A stretch of DNA of 64,000 nt from positions 1 to 64,000 of the forward strand of contig NZ_JBFABE010000019.1 of the NCBI RefSeq assembly GCF_040640155.1, given 5' to 3'. The notes below the pieces were generated by a model. The model saw only the letters and a program-made list of their open reading frames with translations. It did not search any database and was not told where the DNA came from. Made by a program: the position numbers and the translations under genes. Source of the DNA: Streptosporangium sp040640155. Its GTDB lineage: Bacteria > Actinomycetota > Actinomycetes > Streptosporangiales > Streptosporangiaceae. Of the stretch, positions 15,757-24,267 are shown piece after piece; positions within the stretch are counted from its first letter, which is position 1, and each line of letters begins with the position of its first letter.

Positions 15757-16010
15757 GTGATCGGCGTGGAAAAGGTGGTGGCCTTGGAGAATACCGTTCC
15801 GCTACCGGAAGTGGTCATCCTCGGCGGTCGGCCTCTCTACCACGTCCTCTACGCCGCGACCGAGGTCCCGGACGGCGCGGTCCGCCACCTCGATCCCGGC
15901 TTCATCGCAAGAGCTGGAAGGAGCCCAACTGGCTCAACGGCAACTTCGGGGACCCGCTGAACGCGCCCGACGTCAGGACGACCCGCCAGCCGGCGTTCGG
16001 CCGCCGCGGG
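15757..16010 (+). pseudogene. unrecognised, probably frameshifted small gene
   Basis: A GTG start after GAGAGGATCC opens a frame with protein-like sequence (VEKVVALENTVPLPEVVILGG, YHVLYAATEVPDGAVRHLDPGF) that degenerates after about 15906 and stops at 15960. From 15909 another frame continues with equally protein-like KSWKEPNWLNGNFGDPLNAP. One missing base near 15906 would join them, so I read it as one gene with a frameshift. I do not recognise the family. Confidence 0.35.
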
Positions 16011-16240
16011 GGTTCAGGCCCCCCGGCTCGCCACCGCCACGCCCGAACGAGATCGGGGCGTTCGCCGGAGCGAGTCGCGTCGCCCTGCCGACGGCAGGGC
16101 CATCGGCGAGAACGGCGTCCGGGAACCGGAATCCGCCGTGTGACCATTTCCCCCGCGGTGGCGTCTGGATGTGACGTGACCATCGAAGCCACCCGGGGGG
16201 CGACATCATCGAGGAGCTGTACCGCGAGCACTGGCCGCTC

Positions 16241-16660
16241 GTGTGCGGGTTCCTCCTGCGCAGGACCCGTGATCCGCATCTCGCCGAGGACCTGGCGCAG
16301 GAGACGTTCATCAAGGCGACCAGGGCGTTGCTCGGCTGGCGGGGGGAGAACGCGGCGGCGTGGCTGCTCACGATCGCGCGTAACGCCCTGCTGGACCACG
16401 TACGCCGGAGCCACCGCGAGCTGGCCCTCCCGAACCCCGACGAGCTGGGCGTGCCGCCGCTGCACGTGGAGTCGCTGGACGTGCGCGACGCGCTGGAGCG
16501 GCTGCCCGAGCGGCAGTGCCGGCTGCTCACGCTGGTCTACCTCGAGGGCTTCTCGATGGTGGAGGTGGCCGCGATGACCGGCAGGTCGCACAACTCGATC
16601 AAAACCGCGGTGTGGCGGGCCAGAGCCGCCTTCGCCGACCTCTACGGGGAGACCCCATGA
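16241..16660 (+). CDS. ECF RNA polymerase sigma factor, N-terminus out of frame
   Basis: Sigma region 2 (RDPHLAEDLAQETFIKATRAL, WLLTIARNALLDHVRR) and region 4 (LERLPERQCRLLTLVYLEGFSMVEVAAMTGRSHNSIKTAVWRARAAF) are complete. The frame reads back through IIEELYREHWPLV to 16202 with no ATG/GTG before a stop at 16172. A plausible start GTG at 16176 (VTIEATRG) is in another frame, separated by a run of six G (16195-16200). One extra G would join them. So the real N-terminus is either phase-variable, mutated, a sequence error, or begins at the internal GTG 16241 (139 aa). The stop overlaps the next gene (ATGA). Confidence 0.8.
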   Translation: MCGFLLRRTRDPHLAEDLAQETFIKATRALLGWRGENAAAWLLTIARNALLDHVRRSHRELALPNPDELGVPPLHVESLDVRDALERLPERQCRLLTLVYLEGFSMVEVAAMTGRSHNSIKTAVWRARAAFADLYGETP

Positions 16661-17586
16661 ACATGCCCGAGATGCCAGATCTGCCGACCTTCGACCCGAA
16701 GCGCACCCGGCGTGCGGTCCGGAGAGGGCTGTTCAGGACGGTCGCCGTCGTCCTGGCCGTCCTGGCGCTGCTCGCGGTGGCCGCGACCGAGGGCTCGTTC
16801 CTGCTGCAGACCCGGGGCGACCGGGAACGCCGCATGCAGGCCGTGCTCGGCACCGCCTTCAAGATCTACAACCCGGCCTACACGGCGACGATCGACTCCT
16901 GCTGCCGGACCACGCCGGTGTCGATGTCGTTCCAGGTGGTCGCACAACCCGTGGGGCCTGTCGGAGCCTGGCCGGCCGGAAGCGGGTCGTACACGATAAG
17001 TCAGGACTTCTTCGGCCGCGTGCGACGTCTGCCTCTGGGGCGTACCGCCAACACCAGGCTCTCCCAGTCCCTGTACAACGTCGGCACCACGCTGGCGGCC
17101 AAGGACGAGGTGCGCGCGGTGCTCGCCCGGCTGCCCGCCGACCTCAGCGCGCTGGCGGTGGTGGAGTTCGAGCGACCGCTCGGCGAGGCCGACCTGAAGG
17201 CGTTCGTGGAGCGGCACCGCTCCTGCGCCGAACAGGTCGTGTACGAGCGCAGACCCGGCTCCCTCCCGATCACCTGGGGCTCGGACTACTGGGCGGACGC
17301 GCTGGACCTCGGCAAGGGCGGTGACATGACCGGTGAGACGTGCGACGGCGGCCTGTCGCACTTCCGCGGCTGGGTCGGCCTGCTGCGTGACCACGACGAC
17401 GCGAACCTGCGCTCCTTCGACCTGTCCCTGGACCGGCTGCGCAAGGCGGCCGAGGCCGGGCTCGCCTACGGCTACGTGGACCAGGCCGGCCCGGTCCGCG
17501 AACTGCGGGAGCTGCTCAAGGACCCGAGGGTGCGCACGATCCGCCTGGCCGGCGTGACGTTCGATCTGGACCGGCCCCGCCCCTGA
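16657..17586 (+). CDS. membrane-anchored anti-sigma factor-like protein
   Basis: A protein of 309 aa. Its ATG overlaps the stop of the ECF sigma gene, the usual sigma/anti-sigma coupling. A cytoplasmic N-terminus (residues 1-27) is followed by one membrane segment at about 28-50 and a large extracytoplasmic part. The outer part resembles the Sigma_reg_N/Sigma_reg_C regulators of Bacillus-type ECF systems (RLPADLSALAVVEFERPLGEADLKAF, SLPITWGSDYW). No ZAS (HxxxCxxC) motif is present. I infer that it holds the sigma factor at the membrane until an envelope signal arrives. Confidence 0.65.
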   Translation: MNMPEMPDLPTFDPKRTRRAVRRGLFRTVAVVLAVLALLAVAATEGSFLLQTRGDRERRMQAVLGTAFKIYNPAYTATIDSCCRTTPVSMSFQVVAQPVGPVGAWPAGSGSYTISQDFFGRVRRLPLGRTANTRLSQSLYNVGTTLAAKDEVRAVLARLPADLSALAVVEFERPLGEADLKAFVERHRSCAEQVVYERRPGSLPITWGSDYWADALDLGKGGDMTGETCDGGLSHFRGWVGLLRDHDDANLRSFDLSLDRLRKAAEAGLAYGYVDQAGPVRELRELLKDPRVRTIRLAGVTFDLDRPRP

Positions 17587-17693
17587 GGCGTGTCCGGCGA
17601 CTCGGCGCCGCCTACCGGGCCGCGACGACTCCGGGTTCGAGGAGTTCGACGAGATCGCCCACGGGGTCGGTGAGCGGGATCCGCCCGGGCCTT

Positions 17694-17830
17694 TCACGGG
17701 ACGAGGACGGGTAACAGGTGGCGGACCCGGGTGTCGATCTCCGCCACGGTGCGCACGAAGCCGGGGTACCCGGCCTGCCCGGCGGCGGGATCGGGGAGGC
17801 TCCAGCGGACGCGCCGGGAGTGGTCGCAGT
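17694..17830 (-). pseudogene. 3' remnant of arsenate reductase / LMW phosphatase-type arsC
   Basis: The last ~45 codons before the TGA at 17694 read VRWSLPDPAAGQAGYPGFVRT-VAEIDTRVRHLL. This matches the C-terminal end of thioredoxin/mycothiol-type ArsC proteins (W-LPDPAG...R..RDEI..RVR.LL). The P-loop CxxxxxR and the rest of the enzyme are missing: upstream lies the ArsR-type operator and then the divergent chromate transporter. An internal deletion that fused the promoter region to the arsC tail explains the layout. Confidence 0.5.
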
Positions 17831-17963
17831 CTCGCGACAATACATCGAATGTATTTGATGTATTCAGCTCGCCGGTGTGTCCGGTCTGCTTGCGGGCTGT
17901 CACCTGACTCCCGATGGGAGCCTTCACACCGAGCGATCCGCGCGACCGGGGAGGAGAGCGACA
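17831..17963. other. promoter region of the chromate transporter
   Basis: Holds the ArsR/SmtB-type dyad and then ~100 bp leading to the GGAGGAG ribosome binding site of chrA. No gene. Confidence 0.5.
17839..17864. promoter_or_regulatory. ArsR/SmtB-type operator
   Basis: Nested dyads: AATACATC (17839-17846) pairs with GATGTATT (17857-17864), and inside it ATACAT-CGA-ATGTAT (17840-17854) is also palindromic. The AT-rich ATCGAAT...TTTGAT layout is typical of ArsR/SmtB metal-sensor sites. It lies 100 bp before chrA and beside the arsC remnant; no arsR gene is visible nearby. Confidence 0.55.
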
Positions 17964-19154
17964 GTGGCAGACGAACAGGCCGCCGGCGATCCGGCCGGCG
18001 ACCCCGGAGGCGGTGAGGCGTCCCGGCGCAGGGCGCGGGAGGTGGCGCTGCTGTTCCTCAAGCTCGGCACCATCGCCTTCGGCGGCCCGGCCGCGCACAC
18101 CGCGATGATGCGCGACGAGCTGGTACGCCGCCGCGGCTGGGTCAGCGACGAGCGGTTCGTCGACCTGATGGGCGCCACCAACCTCATCCCCGGCCCCAAC
18201 TCCACCGAACTGGCCATCCACCTGGGTTTCGACCGTGCCCGATGGCGCGGTCTGCTGGCCGCCGGCCTCTGCTTCATCCTCCCGGCCGCGTTGATCGTCA
18301 CAGCTCTGGCCTGGGCCTATGTCACCTACGGGACGACACCCGCCGTCACGGGCATCCTGTACGGCATCGTCCCCGCGGTGATCGCGATCATCGCCCACGC
18401 CCTCTTCGCCCTTCTCCGCACGGTGATCAAGAACGTGTGGTTCGCGCTGCTGGCCGTCGCCGCCCTGGCCGCCTACCTGCTCGGGGTAGACGAACTGCTC
18501 GTGATGGCCGCCGGCGCGCTGCTCACGGCGGCGGCACGCGTGATCCCCCGCCGCCGGGACACCGTGCACGGGATGCTCGCGCTGCCGTTGCTCGGCATGG
18601 GCCCGCCGCTCTTCCCCGATCCCACCGGGGGTCAGCTGGCGCAGCTCTTCCTCACCATGCTGAAGATCGGGTCCGTGCTGTACGGCAGCGGGTACGTCCT
18701 GCTGGCCTTCCTGCGCGGCGACTTCGTCGAGCGGCTCGGCTGGATCACCGGTCCGCAGCTCGTCGACGCCGTCTCCATCGGCCAGGTCACCCCGGGCCCG
18801 GTCTTCACCACCGCCACCTTCGTCGGCTACCTCGTCGCCGGTCCGGTCGGGGCGTTCCTGGCCACGGTCGCCATCTTCCTGCCGTCCTTCGTCTTCGTCG
18901 GCCTGCTCACCAGGCTCACCGACAGGCTCCGCTCCAGCCCCTGGACCTCCGCCCTGCTCGACGGCCTCAACGTCGCCGCCCTGGCCCTGATGGCCGGTGT
19001 CTCCCTCCAGCTCGGCCGGACCGCGATCGTCGATCCCCTCACCGCCGCGATCGCCCTGGCCACCCTGGCGCTGTTGTGGACGACCAGGCTCAACAACGCC
19101 TGGTACATCGCCGCCGGCGCCGCCGCCGGCCTGGCCCGCACCCTGCTGACCTGA
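17964..19154 (+). CDS. chrA: chromate transporter, CHR family, two-domain
   Basis: A protein of 396 aa with a GTG start preceded by GGGGAGGAG. Two homologous CHR halves are seen: the N-terminal FLKLGTIAFGGPAAHTAMM with MGATNLIPGPNSTELAIHLG, and the C-terminal FLTMLKIGSVLYGSGYVLL with DAVSIGQVTPGPVFTTATFVGY. About ten to twelve hydrophobic helices follow the family topology. ChrA exports chromate (possibly sulfate-coupled) from the cytoplasm. An upstream GTG at 17877 would put start sequence across the operator and is rejected. The ArsR-type operator and arsC remnant suggest a former metal-resistance cluster. Confidence 0.9.
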   Translation: MADEQAAGDPAGDPGGGEASRRRAREVALLFLKLGTIAFGGPAAHTAMMRDELVRRRGWVSDERFVDLMGATNLIPGPNSTELAIHLGFDRARWRGLLAAGLCFILPAALIVTALAWAYVTYGTTPAVTGILYGIVPAVIAIIAHALFALLRTVIKNVWFALLAVAALAAYLLGVDELLVMAAGALLTAAARVIPRRRDTVHGMLALPLLGMGPPLFPDPTGGQLAQLFLTMLKIGSVLYGSGYVLLAFLRGDFVERLGWITGPQLVDAVSIGQVTPGPVFTTATFVGYLVAGPVGAFLATVAIFLPSFVFVGLLTRLTDRLRSSPWTSALLDGLNVAALALMAGVSLQLGRTAIVDPLTAAIALATLALLWTTRLNNAWYIAAGAAAGLARTLLT

Positions 19155-19220
19155 AGGACTCCCCGGCGAACGACGACCCACGGGGCCCGCGGCGCGTTCC
19201 CGTCCCCGGTGGCGCCGTGG

Positions 19221-20405
19221 TCACCGGCGATCGCGACGGGAGCGGGCGCGGTGGTGGTCATCGTGGCGGGCCCGGGCGCGGTAGTGGTCGAGGACGTCCC
19301 GGCGGAGGAGGTGGCCGAAGCCCGCGGCCTCGATGCGCAGGCCGAGCTGGGGTTCGGTCACGCCGAGCGCGACGGCGGTGTCCGCCAGGTTCCAGCCGGA
19401 GGCGGCGAGGCCGGTCAGCAGATGACCGCGCCGCACCTGGTTCTCCGACAGGCGGAACGTCTTGAGGTACGCGAGCCGGCCGTCGCCGTCGGTGATGAGC
19501 TCGCCGATGTGGTTCTCACGCCGGCGTTCGAAGGACGGCAGGAAGCGCGACAGGCTGTATCCGCCCATCTCGTGGACGCGCTCACAGGTGTGGTCCCCGT
19601 CCAGCAACGCGCCCGCCATCACCCGGTCGTGGAAGGCCGCCCACTCGTCCCGCTCCCGGCGCGCCGCCGCGCGCAGGTCGGCGAGCGAGCGCACCGTCGC
19701 GTCCTCGACGCGGGCGCGGAAGTCGGCCACCGGGCCGCCGAACATCGCGTAGTGGTGGATCAGCTCGCCGTACAGGTCGTGGACGAGGGTGGTGTGCAGG
19801 GCGCGGTAGTCGTCGGGGTGCGGCACCACGAACGCGGCGGCGAGCGCGTCCGCGACGTGGACGAGAACGCCGCACTGGCCGGCGTGGATCTCGAAGACGC
19901 GAAGGGCGTCCTCCAGGCCGCCGACCTGCGCGCCCGTGTACGCCTCCTCGGCGCGAGGCGAGAGCCCGTGGTTGATCGCGCGCCGCGACCACTCCTCCCA
20001 CGCGATCTCCGGCCCGCCGAAGTGCAGCGCCAGATACCCTTCGAGCGCCAGGTGCAGGGGCAGGAAGCGCAGCCGGTTCCTGTCGGCCCGGCGGGCCATC
20101 CGTCGATGGAACCGCAGCGGCATCCGGACGGGCGGGCGGTCGCGCTCCCGCGGCCCCCGGAGCTGGGTCCCGTACGCCGAGGCCGGGGTTCCGTCGTCCG
20201 TCCAGGTCGCCACGAACCCGTGCGGGATGTAGGAGACGTACTCGGTCCGCGGGCCCACCTCGACGACGCCGATCCCGGTGTCGTAGAGGCGGACGTCGAG
20301 CCGCAGGTCCTCGATCGGCTCGGCGCGGATCAGCGGGACGAGCCGTACGCCGCCCCAGGCCTGCGCGGGATGGGTGGTGAGCCCGGTGAGGGCGAGCTCC
20401 GTCAC
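19221..20405 (-). CDS. ARPP-2-like domain protein with C-terminal helix-turn-helix
   Basis: A protein of 394 aa from the GTG at 20405, which has GGAGGAC 4 nt upstream and overlaps the stop of a 20-codon micro-ORF (GTGA). The sequence WGGVRLVPLIR, YISYIPHGFVATW-like strands, LRFLPLHLALEGYLALHFGGP and AGQCGVLVHVADALAAAFVVPHPDDYRALH resembles the ARPP-2 proteins described beside ADP-ribosylglycohydrolases and RNA-repair genes. The last ~60 residues form a FIS-like HTH (LAASGWNLADTAVALGVTEPQLGLRIEAAGFG), a pairing suggestive of a regulator or nucleic-acid-associated factor. Family name moderately sure; function unknown. Confidence 0.6.
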   Translation of the reverse strand: MTELALTGLTTHPAQAWGGVRLVPLIRAEPIEDLRLDVRLYDTGIGVVEVGPRTEYVSYIPHGFVATWTDDGTPASAYGTQLRGPRERDRPPVRMPLRFHRRMARRADRNRLRFLPLHLALEGYLALHFGGPEIAWEEWSRRAINHGLSPRAEEAYTGAQVGGLEDALRVFEIHAGQCGVLVHVADALAAAFVVPHPDDYRALHTTLVHDLYGELIHHYAMFGGPVADFRARVEDATVRSLADLRAAARRERDEWAAFHDRVMAGALLDGDHTCERVHEMGGYSLSRFLPSFERRRENHIGELITDGDGRLAYLKTFRLSENQVRRGHLLTGLAASGWNLADTAVALGVTEPQLGLRIEAAGFGHLLRRDVLDHYRARARHDDHHRARSRRDRR

Positions 20406-20464
20406 GCGTCCTCCTCCGGGAACCCCTCGGCACGGCACACCAGGTGAGCGGGGGGCTTCGTCAC
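20402..20464 (-). CDS. 20-aa micro-ORF linking two genes
   Basis: GTG at 20464 overlaps the stop of the vWA gene (GTGA) and its own TGA overlaps the GTG of the ARPP-2-like gene (GTGA). The ends are near copies: GAGGACGCGTGACG occurs at both junctions. It may be a translational coupling device or a scar of a small duplication. No homology known to me. Confidence 0.35.
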   Translation of the reverse strand: MTKPPAHLVCRAEGFPEEDA

Positions 20465-21834
20465 GCGTCCTCCCGCAGGAACGTCTCGACGCGGCGCGCC
20501 AGGTGGGCGCGCAGCTCGGAGATCCCGGTACGCCCCTCGGCGAACCGGGCCAGCTCCACCAGGGCGACCAGGTTCTCGGCGTCGCGGATCCCCGCGGTCG
20601 GGACGGTGGGCGCCAGCCGCCGCACGTCGAAGCCGGCGGCGTCGTACACCGGGTTGAGGTGCACGACGCCGCAGGTGTGGTTCGGGTCGAGCCGGGTGCG
20701 CCAGATCCGCAGCACCTCCCCGGCGAGCCCCGGCGGCGAGTTGTCCCATCCGTCGGAGACGATGACGAGGCGTCCGGGCCGGTGTTCGAGGGCGTCCAGG
20801 ATGCGCTCGCCGAGCGGAGTCGCCCCGTAGGGACGGACGAGCAGCGCGTCCGTGCGGCCCGACAGCCACAGCGGCGTGTACTCGGCGGCCAGCGCCTCCA
20901 GCAGGAAGTGGCAGGCCAGCGCGACCGCGAGCGGGCGGCGGCGCTTGCTCCCCGAGCCGCAGGAGGAGAAGCTGTCGTCCAGGACGGCGGCCACCGCGCC
21001 CCAGCTCCCGGCCTCGTCCCCCGCGGCCCGCCGGGCCGCCGCGCGCAGCGCCCCCGTCAGCTCGGCGCGGCGGCGCACGCGGTCGTCCACCGAAAGGGCG
21101 AGCGTGTACGACGCCAGCCGGGTCAGCGGCATCGCGGTGAGGTCGGCCCGCACCGCGCCGGCCCTCAGGTCGCGCGCCGACTCCTGCAGGCGCAGCCGCT
21201 CCAGCCGGGTGAGCCTGGGCGCGATGCGCTCCAGGAAGGTGGCGCGGGCGATGCGGTGCTTCGCGGCGAACCCCTCGGCGACCGTGTAGGGCAGCTCGTA
21301 CAGCGCCGCCTGCTCGTAGTGGGCGCGCCGCCAGGTCTCCAGGATCGGCGTGGCGTAGGCGGCCTGACGGTGCGGGGCGAACAGGAACGGCCCCAGCTCC
21401 CCGGCCGGGCTCAGGTGGGCGTGGCGGACGGCGTCCTTGACGGCGCCCCGGTACTTCACCGCGTCGAACGCGGGATCGGGGCGGGCCGCCAGCCAGTCGC
21501 GCATGATCGCCCTGGTGCGCCGGTTGTTGACCCTGGCGCGGCGCAGCGCGCGGAACAGCCCGTACACCCGCTGCGGCGGGAGCAGGGCCAGCCGCCGGGC
21601 GATCAGGCGCCCCTCGGCCCGGCGCTGCTCCGTGTCCGCCTCCCCCGCCGTGACCAGCAGGTTCCTGACGATCAGTACGGCGTTGTGGTCGTTGACGTCC
21701 AGGGCGAGGACGGCCGCGTACAGGTCCCGGTAGTTGCCGATCAGGTAGTCGTGCAGGAAGCCCAGCGAGAGGCCCTGCTCGTCGGCGCCGGAGTGGAACT
21801 CGCGCTGGCCGGTGGAGGTGATCGCCGCGTTCAC
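20461..21834 (-). CDS. vWA domain protein, TROVE/Ro60-like
   Basis: A protein of 457 aa with a GTG start (the frame continues upstream without another start to a stop near 21965). An all-helical N-terminal two-thirds (IVRNLLVTAGEAD, LALLPPQRVYGLFRALR, repeated helical pairs) resembles TROVE/HEAT-like RNA-binding repeats. The C-terminal third is a von Willebrand A fold with MIDAS residues DDSFSSCG (DxSxS) and VIVSDGWDN. Such proteins bind Y-like RNA or damaged RNA and pair with RNA-repair genes in bacteria; this is inferred here. It is the first gene of a coupled unit with the ARPP-2-like HTH protein. Confidence 0.65.
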   Translation of the reverse strand: MNAAITSTGQREFHSGADEQGLSLGFLHDYLIGNYRDLYAAVLALDVNDHNAVLIVRNLLVTAGEADTEQRRAEGRLIARRLALLPPQRVYGLFRALRRARVNNRRTRAIMRDWLAARPDPAFDAVKYRGAVKDAVRHAHLSPAGELGPFLFAPHRQAAYATPILETWRRAHYEQAALYELPYTVAEGFAAKHRIARATFLERIAPRLTRLERLRLQESARDLRAGAVRADLTAMPLTRLASYTLALSVDDRVRRRAELTGALRAAARRAAGDEAGSWGAVAAVLDDSFSSCGSGSKRRRPLAVALACHFLLEALAAEYTPLWLSGRTDALLVRPYGATPLGERILDALEHRPGRLVIVSDGWDNSPPGLAGEVLRIWRTRLDPNHTCGVVHLNPVYDAAGFDVRRLAPTVPTAGIRDAENLVALVELARFAEGRTGISELRAHLARRVETFLREDA

Positions 21835-22521
21835 GAACAGCAGGACGTCCTCGGCGGCGACGAGGTCCGCACCGGTCTCGATGCGCGCTTCGATCGCCGC
21901 CTCCGGGGTTCGCGTACGAGGTCGGCCGGGGAATGGGGGAACGAGCTGCGAATCATCGCTTCAAAGACGGGTTCCGGAAGTCGCACCGAAGTCCCGCGGC
22001 CGACCTTGGGAAGGCTAGCACCGACATATCCCTTCTTTCCGCCCTGTTTTTTCTACCGCTACGGAAGCTGGGACCTGGGAACGCGTTCACACGGTCACCG
22101 GGAACGAACGCGTCGTTGGCACTGTCATGTCCGCGCGACGGGCACCGTGGCTCGGGCCTTGCGGGCGGCTCGACCACTACCTTCACGGCGAGGTTTCTCA
22201 AAACCATCGCCGCCACCTCTTCGGCCTGGATCCGCCCGACCGCGTCGGCGGTGCGGAGGAGGGACCGAAGGTCCCGGTTCTCGCACGGCCACTGCCACGT
22301 CTACGCCGCCACGACCTTCACCGGCGCCTCGCCGGGACCGTCACCTTCGCCCTCGCCCAGCCGCCCCGGCAACCGATGCGCCTTCCCGGACGTTCCTGGC
22401 CTCCGCGGCGGCCAGACCACCTTCGGTAATCGGGCTGACCGGACCTGTGTGAGCGGGCGTGACGACGGTAGAACGTCCCCGAGCCGGCGAGGACCACGTC
22501 GGAAAAGGGCTCACGACATGG
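21835..22521. other. 687-bp gap, no supported gene
   Basis: Forward and reverse frames here are Arg/Pro-rich and unconvincing. One minus-strand segment near 22170-22290 (RDLRSLLRTADAV, AEEVAAMVLRNLAVKVVVEPP) looks protein-like but is closed by a stop upstream and I cannot place it; it may be a gene fragment. The vWA promoter would be near 21960-22060, where AT content rises. Confidence 0.45.
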
Positions 22522-24267
22522 TCAGTTGGTCGATTTGACATCCAGATGAGCGCCAAGGTAGCCGACATATATTTTTCCGGTGCCACGCGCGTCGTCATAA
22601 AAATGCAGGCGAGGGGAGCTCATTCCCGCACCTCCACCGATGCAGATATGTGACCACATGTACACGCGGCCCGAAGAGTCAACTTCGGCCGGAACGGGGA
22701 ACTCTCGCTGGCGGCGCATCTTAACGTTGTTCTGCACCGTCTCCGACTCGCCCAGCTTGACCTTTTTCGCAGAAATCGCGGCGGCGCCCGAAGGCGGCTC
22801 GGAACACCACCTCCGGAAGTCTCCGCTGAATTTCCCATCGGCTATCGCTTCAGCGTACTCCTGAAATGCAACAACAACCTGCCAGGTTGTCTGCGCCCAT
22901 GTCAAGGACTGCGTCTTCTCCTCTAGTTTCGAAACCTTGTCCATGTTTCCGGTGAACTCGACCCTGCTAAGTTCGTCAAGCCGGTCCAGAACTTCGGACA
23001 ACTGGGCGGGAAGTTTGATCGGCTCCTCGGCCGGCAGGTAGGCCTCTACCGCACGACCGCTCCTCTCCAGCCGTTTCCATAGAACACGGACCCAGTCCGA
23101 CAATTCGGCGATCTTTTCGTTCGCCGATGCAAGATCTATCGTGACATCCAGCATTTCGCTTTGCGCGTCCGCGACCTCTTCCCGGAGCTTCTTCTCTTCG
23201 TCTCCCACCATCTCGAACAGTTCCCGGAGTTCGTCGTTCTCCCGGCGAAGACTCGTGACCTCCCCGCGGAGAGCCTCGAGAGACGTGTCGACGTCCTCCT
23301 CCGGCCGGGGAAACGTCCTGGACGAGCTGGGAGCCACAAGACCGGCTGTGCGAGCCAGCTTGCCCAGCGGTCCGGGAAGACGGCCGTCGGCCGCCAGTCT
23401 CCGAGGGTGACCGGCCAGAAGCTGCGCAGCCCGGCGACTGTTGTCCCGGATACGCGGTTCAGACAGCACGCGATGACGAGCGGCATCCTCGTCGATCGCC
23501 AGATCCAGGCCGGGAAGATACGTTCTTATCGCACCACCGCGAACCTCGAAGGAGCTGCCCACGGCTGCGTTGAACTGGATTTCGGCCAACGGGTCGAGGA
23601 TGTGCAGGCTCGCAACCCCGGGAAGAAGCTTTGTCACCACCTCGACCTTCTTGCGCCAGGAGTCAAAATCGATGCGGCCTCGCGACGATGCCACAACGGC
23701 GGGTAGCCGGCGCTCCTCGTCGGTGAGGATCTCAAGAAGCTCGTCGACCCCTTCCGGCCTGATAAGAGTAGGAGTCGGAGTCAGCTGGGCCCAGTGGTCA
23801 CGAGCATCCACGGCTGCCAGTAGCTTCCGAGCGATGCCTGGCAGTCCGGCTCGCGGAGGTCTCCAGTCCTCGTCTTCGTCGTCAGCGGTCCGTACATACT
23901 CAACATCCAGCCAGAACCAGGTACGCTGCCCCGGATCTTTCGGCTTCGACGGCGCGTGAACGACCAGTGAGCTGAGCCAGTATCCGCCGTCGTTCTTCTC
24001 ACGAAGCTGCCAGTGCCGGGTTTGCGCGCCGTCCCCGCTCGACCGGACATTGTGAAGGAGCATTATCCCGTCGCCCAATCGCGCCTGCCCGGCGTCGTAG
24101 GCGGCGATGTCGATGGGCTTGTGCGCAGCCTTTGAGATCAGCCATGAGCGCACCTCGTTGGCCGTTATGCCAAAAGCGTCAGCCGGCGCCAGGTCGGCAT
24201 GAAAAGCTGTACGGTAACGACCGGACGGCGCCCCTTCGTCCTGAATGCCGCCTTTCTGAATTTCCAT
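22522..24267 (-). CDS. coiled-coil accessory protein of unknown function
   Basis: A protein of 581 aa from ATG 24267 (AGAGG upstream). I do not recognise the family. Visible parts: an N-terminal domain to ~140 (FHADLAPADAFGITANEVRSWL; YWLSSLVVHAP); a middle domain ~160-300 with LPGVASLHILDP, GGAIRTYLPGLDL and RHRVLSEPRI; an acidic/basic coiled coil at ~330-470 (long E/L/R heptads); and a C-terminal tail with MWSHICIGGGAG and PRLHFYDDARGTGKIYVGY. GC is low for the window (53% in the line at 22861), a sign of transfer. No signal peptide or membrane segment. The divergent neighbour is the Ser/Thr kinase at 25104. A defence role is possible but unproven. Confidence 0.6.
   Translation of the reverse strand: MEIQKGGIQDEGAPSGRYRTAFHADLAPADAFGITANEVRSWLISKAAHKPIDIAAYDAGQARLGDGIMLLHNVRSSGDGAQTRHWQLREKNDGGYWLSSLVVHAPSKPKDPGQRTWFWLDVEYVRTADDEDEDWRPPRAGLPGIARKLLAAVDARDHWAQLTPTPTLIRPEGVDELLEILTDEERRLPAVVASSRGRIDFDSWRKKVEVVTKLLPGVASLHILDPLAEIQFNAAVGSSFEVRGGAIRTYLPGLDLAIDEDAARHRVLSEPRIRDNSRRAAQLLAGHPRRLAADGRLPGPLGKLARTAGLVAPSSSRTFPRPEEDVDTSLEALRGEVTSLRRENDELRELFEMVGDEEKKLREEVADAQSEMLDVTIDLASANEKIAELSDWVRVLWKRLERSGRAVEAYLPAEEPIKLPAQLSEVLDRLDELSRVEFTGNMDKVSKLEEKTQSLTWAQTTWQVVVAFQEYAEAIADGKFSGDFRRWCSEPPSGAAAISAKKVKLGESETVQNNVKMRRQREFPVPAEVDSSGRVYMWSHICIGGGAGMSSPRLHFYDDARGTGKIYVGYLGAHLDVKSTN

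Noticed and set aside
17612..17680. Minus-strand peptide LTDPVGDLVELLEPG downstream of the arsC remnant
   Set aside because: Faintly like an ArsR N-terminus (LADPVR...LELL) but too short and in another frame; not supported.
22170..22290. Minus-strand protein-like segment RDLRSLLRTADAV...VLRNLAVKVV
   Set aside because: Closed by a stop upstream, no start or family; kept only as a possible gene fragment in the gap note.
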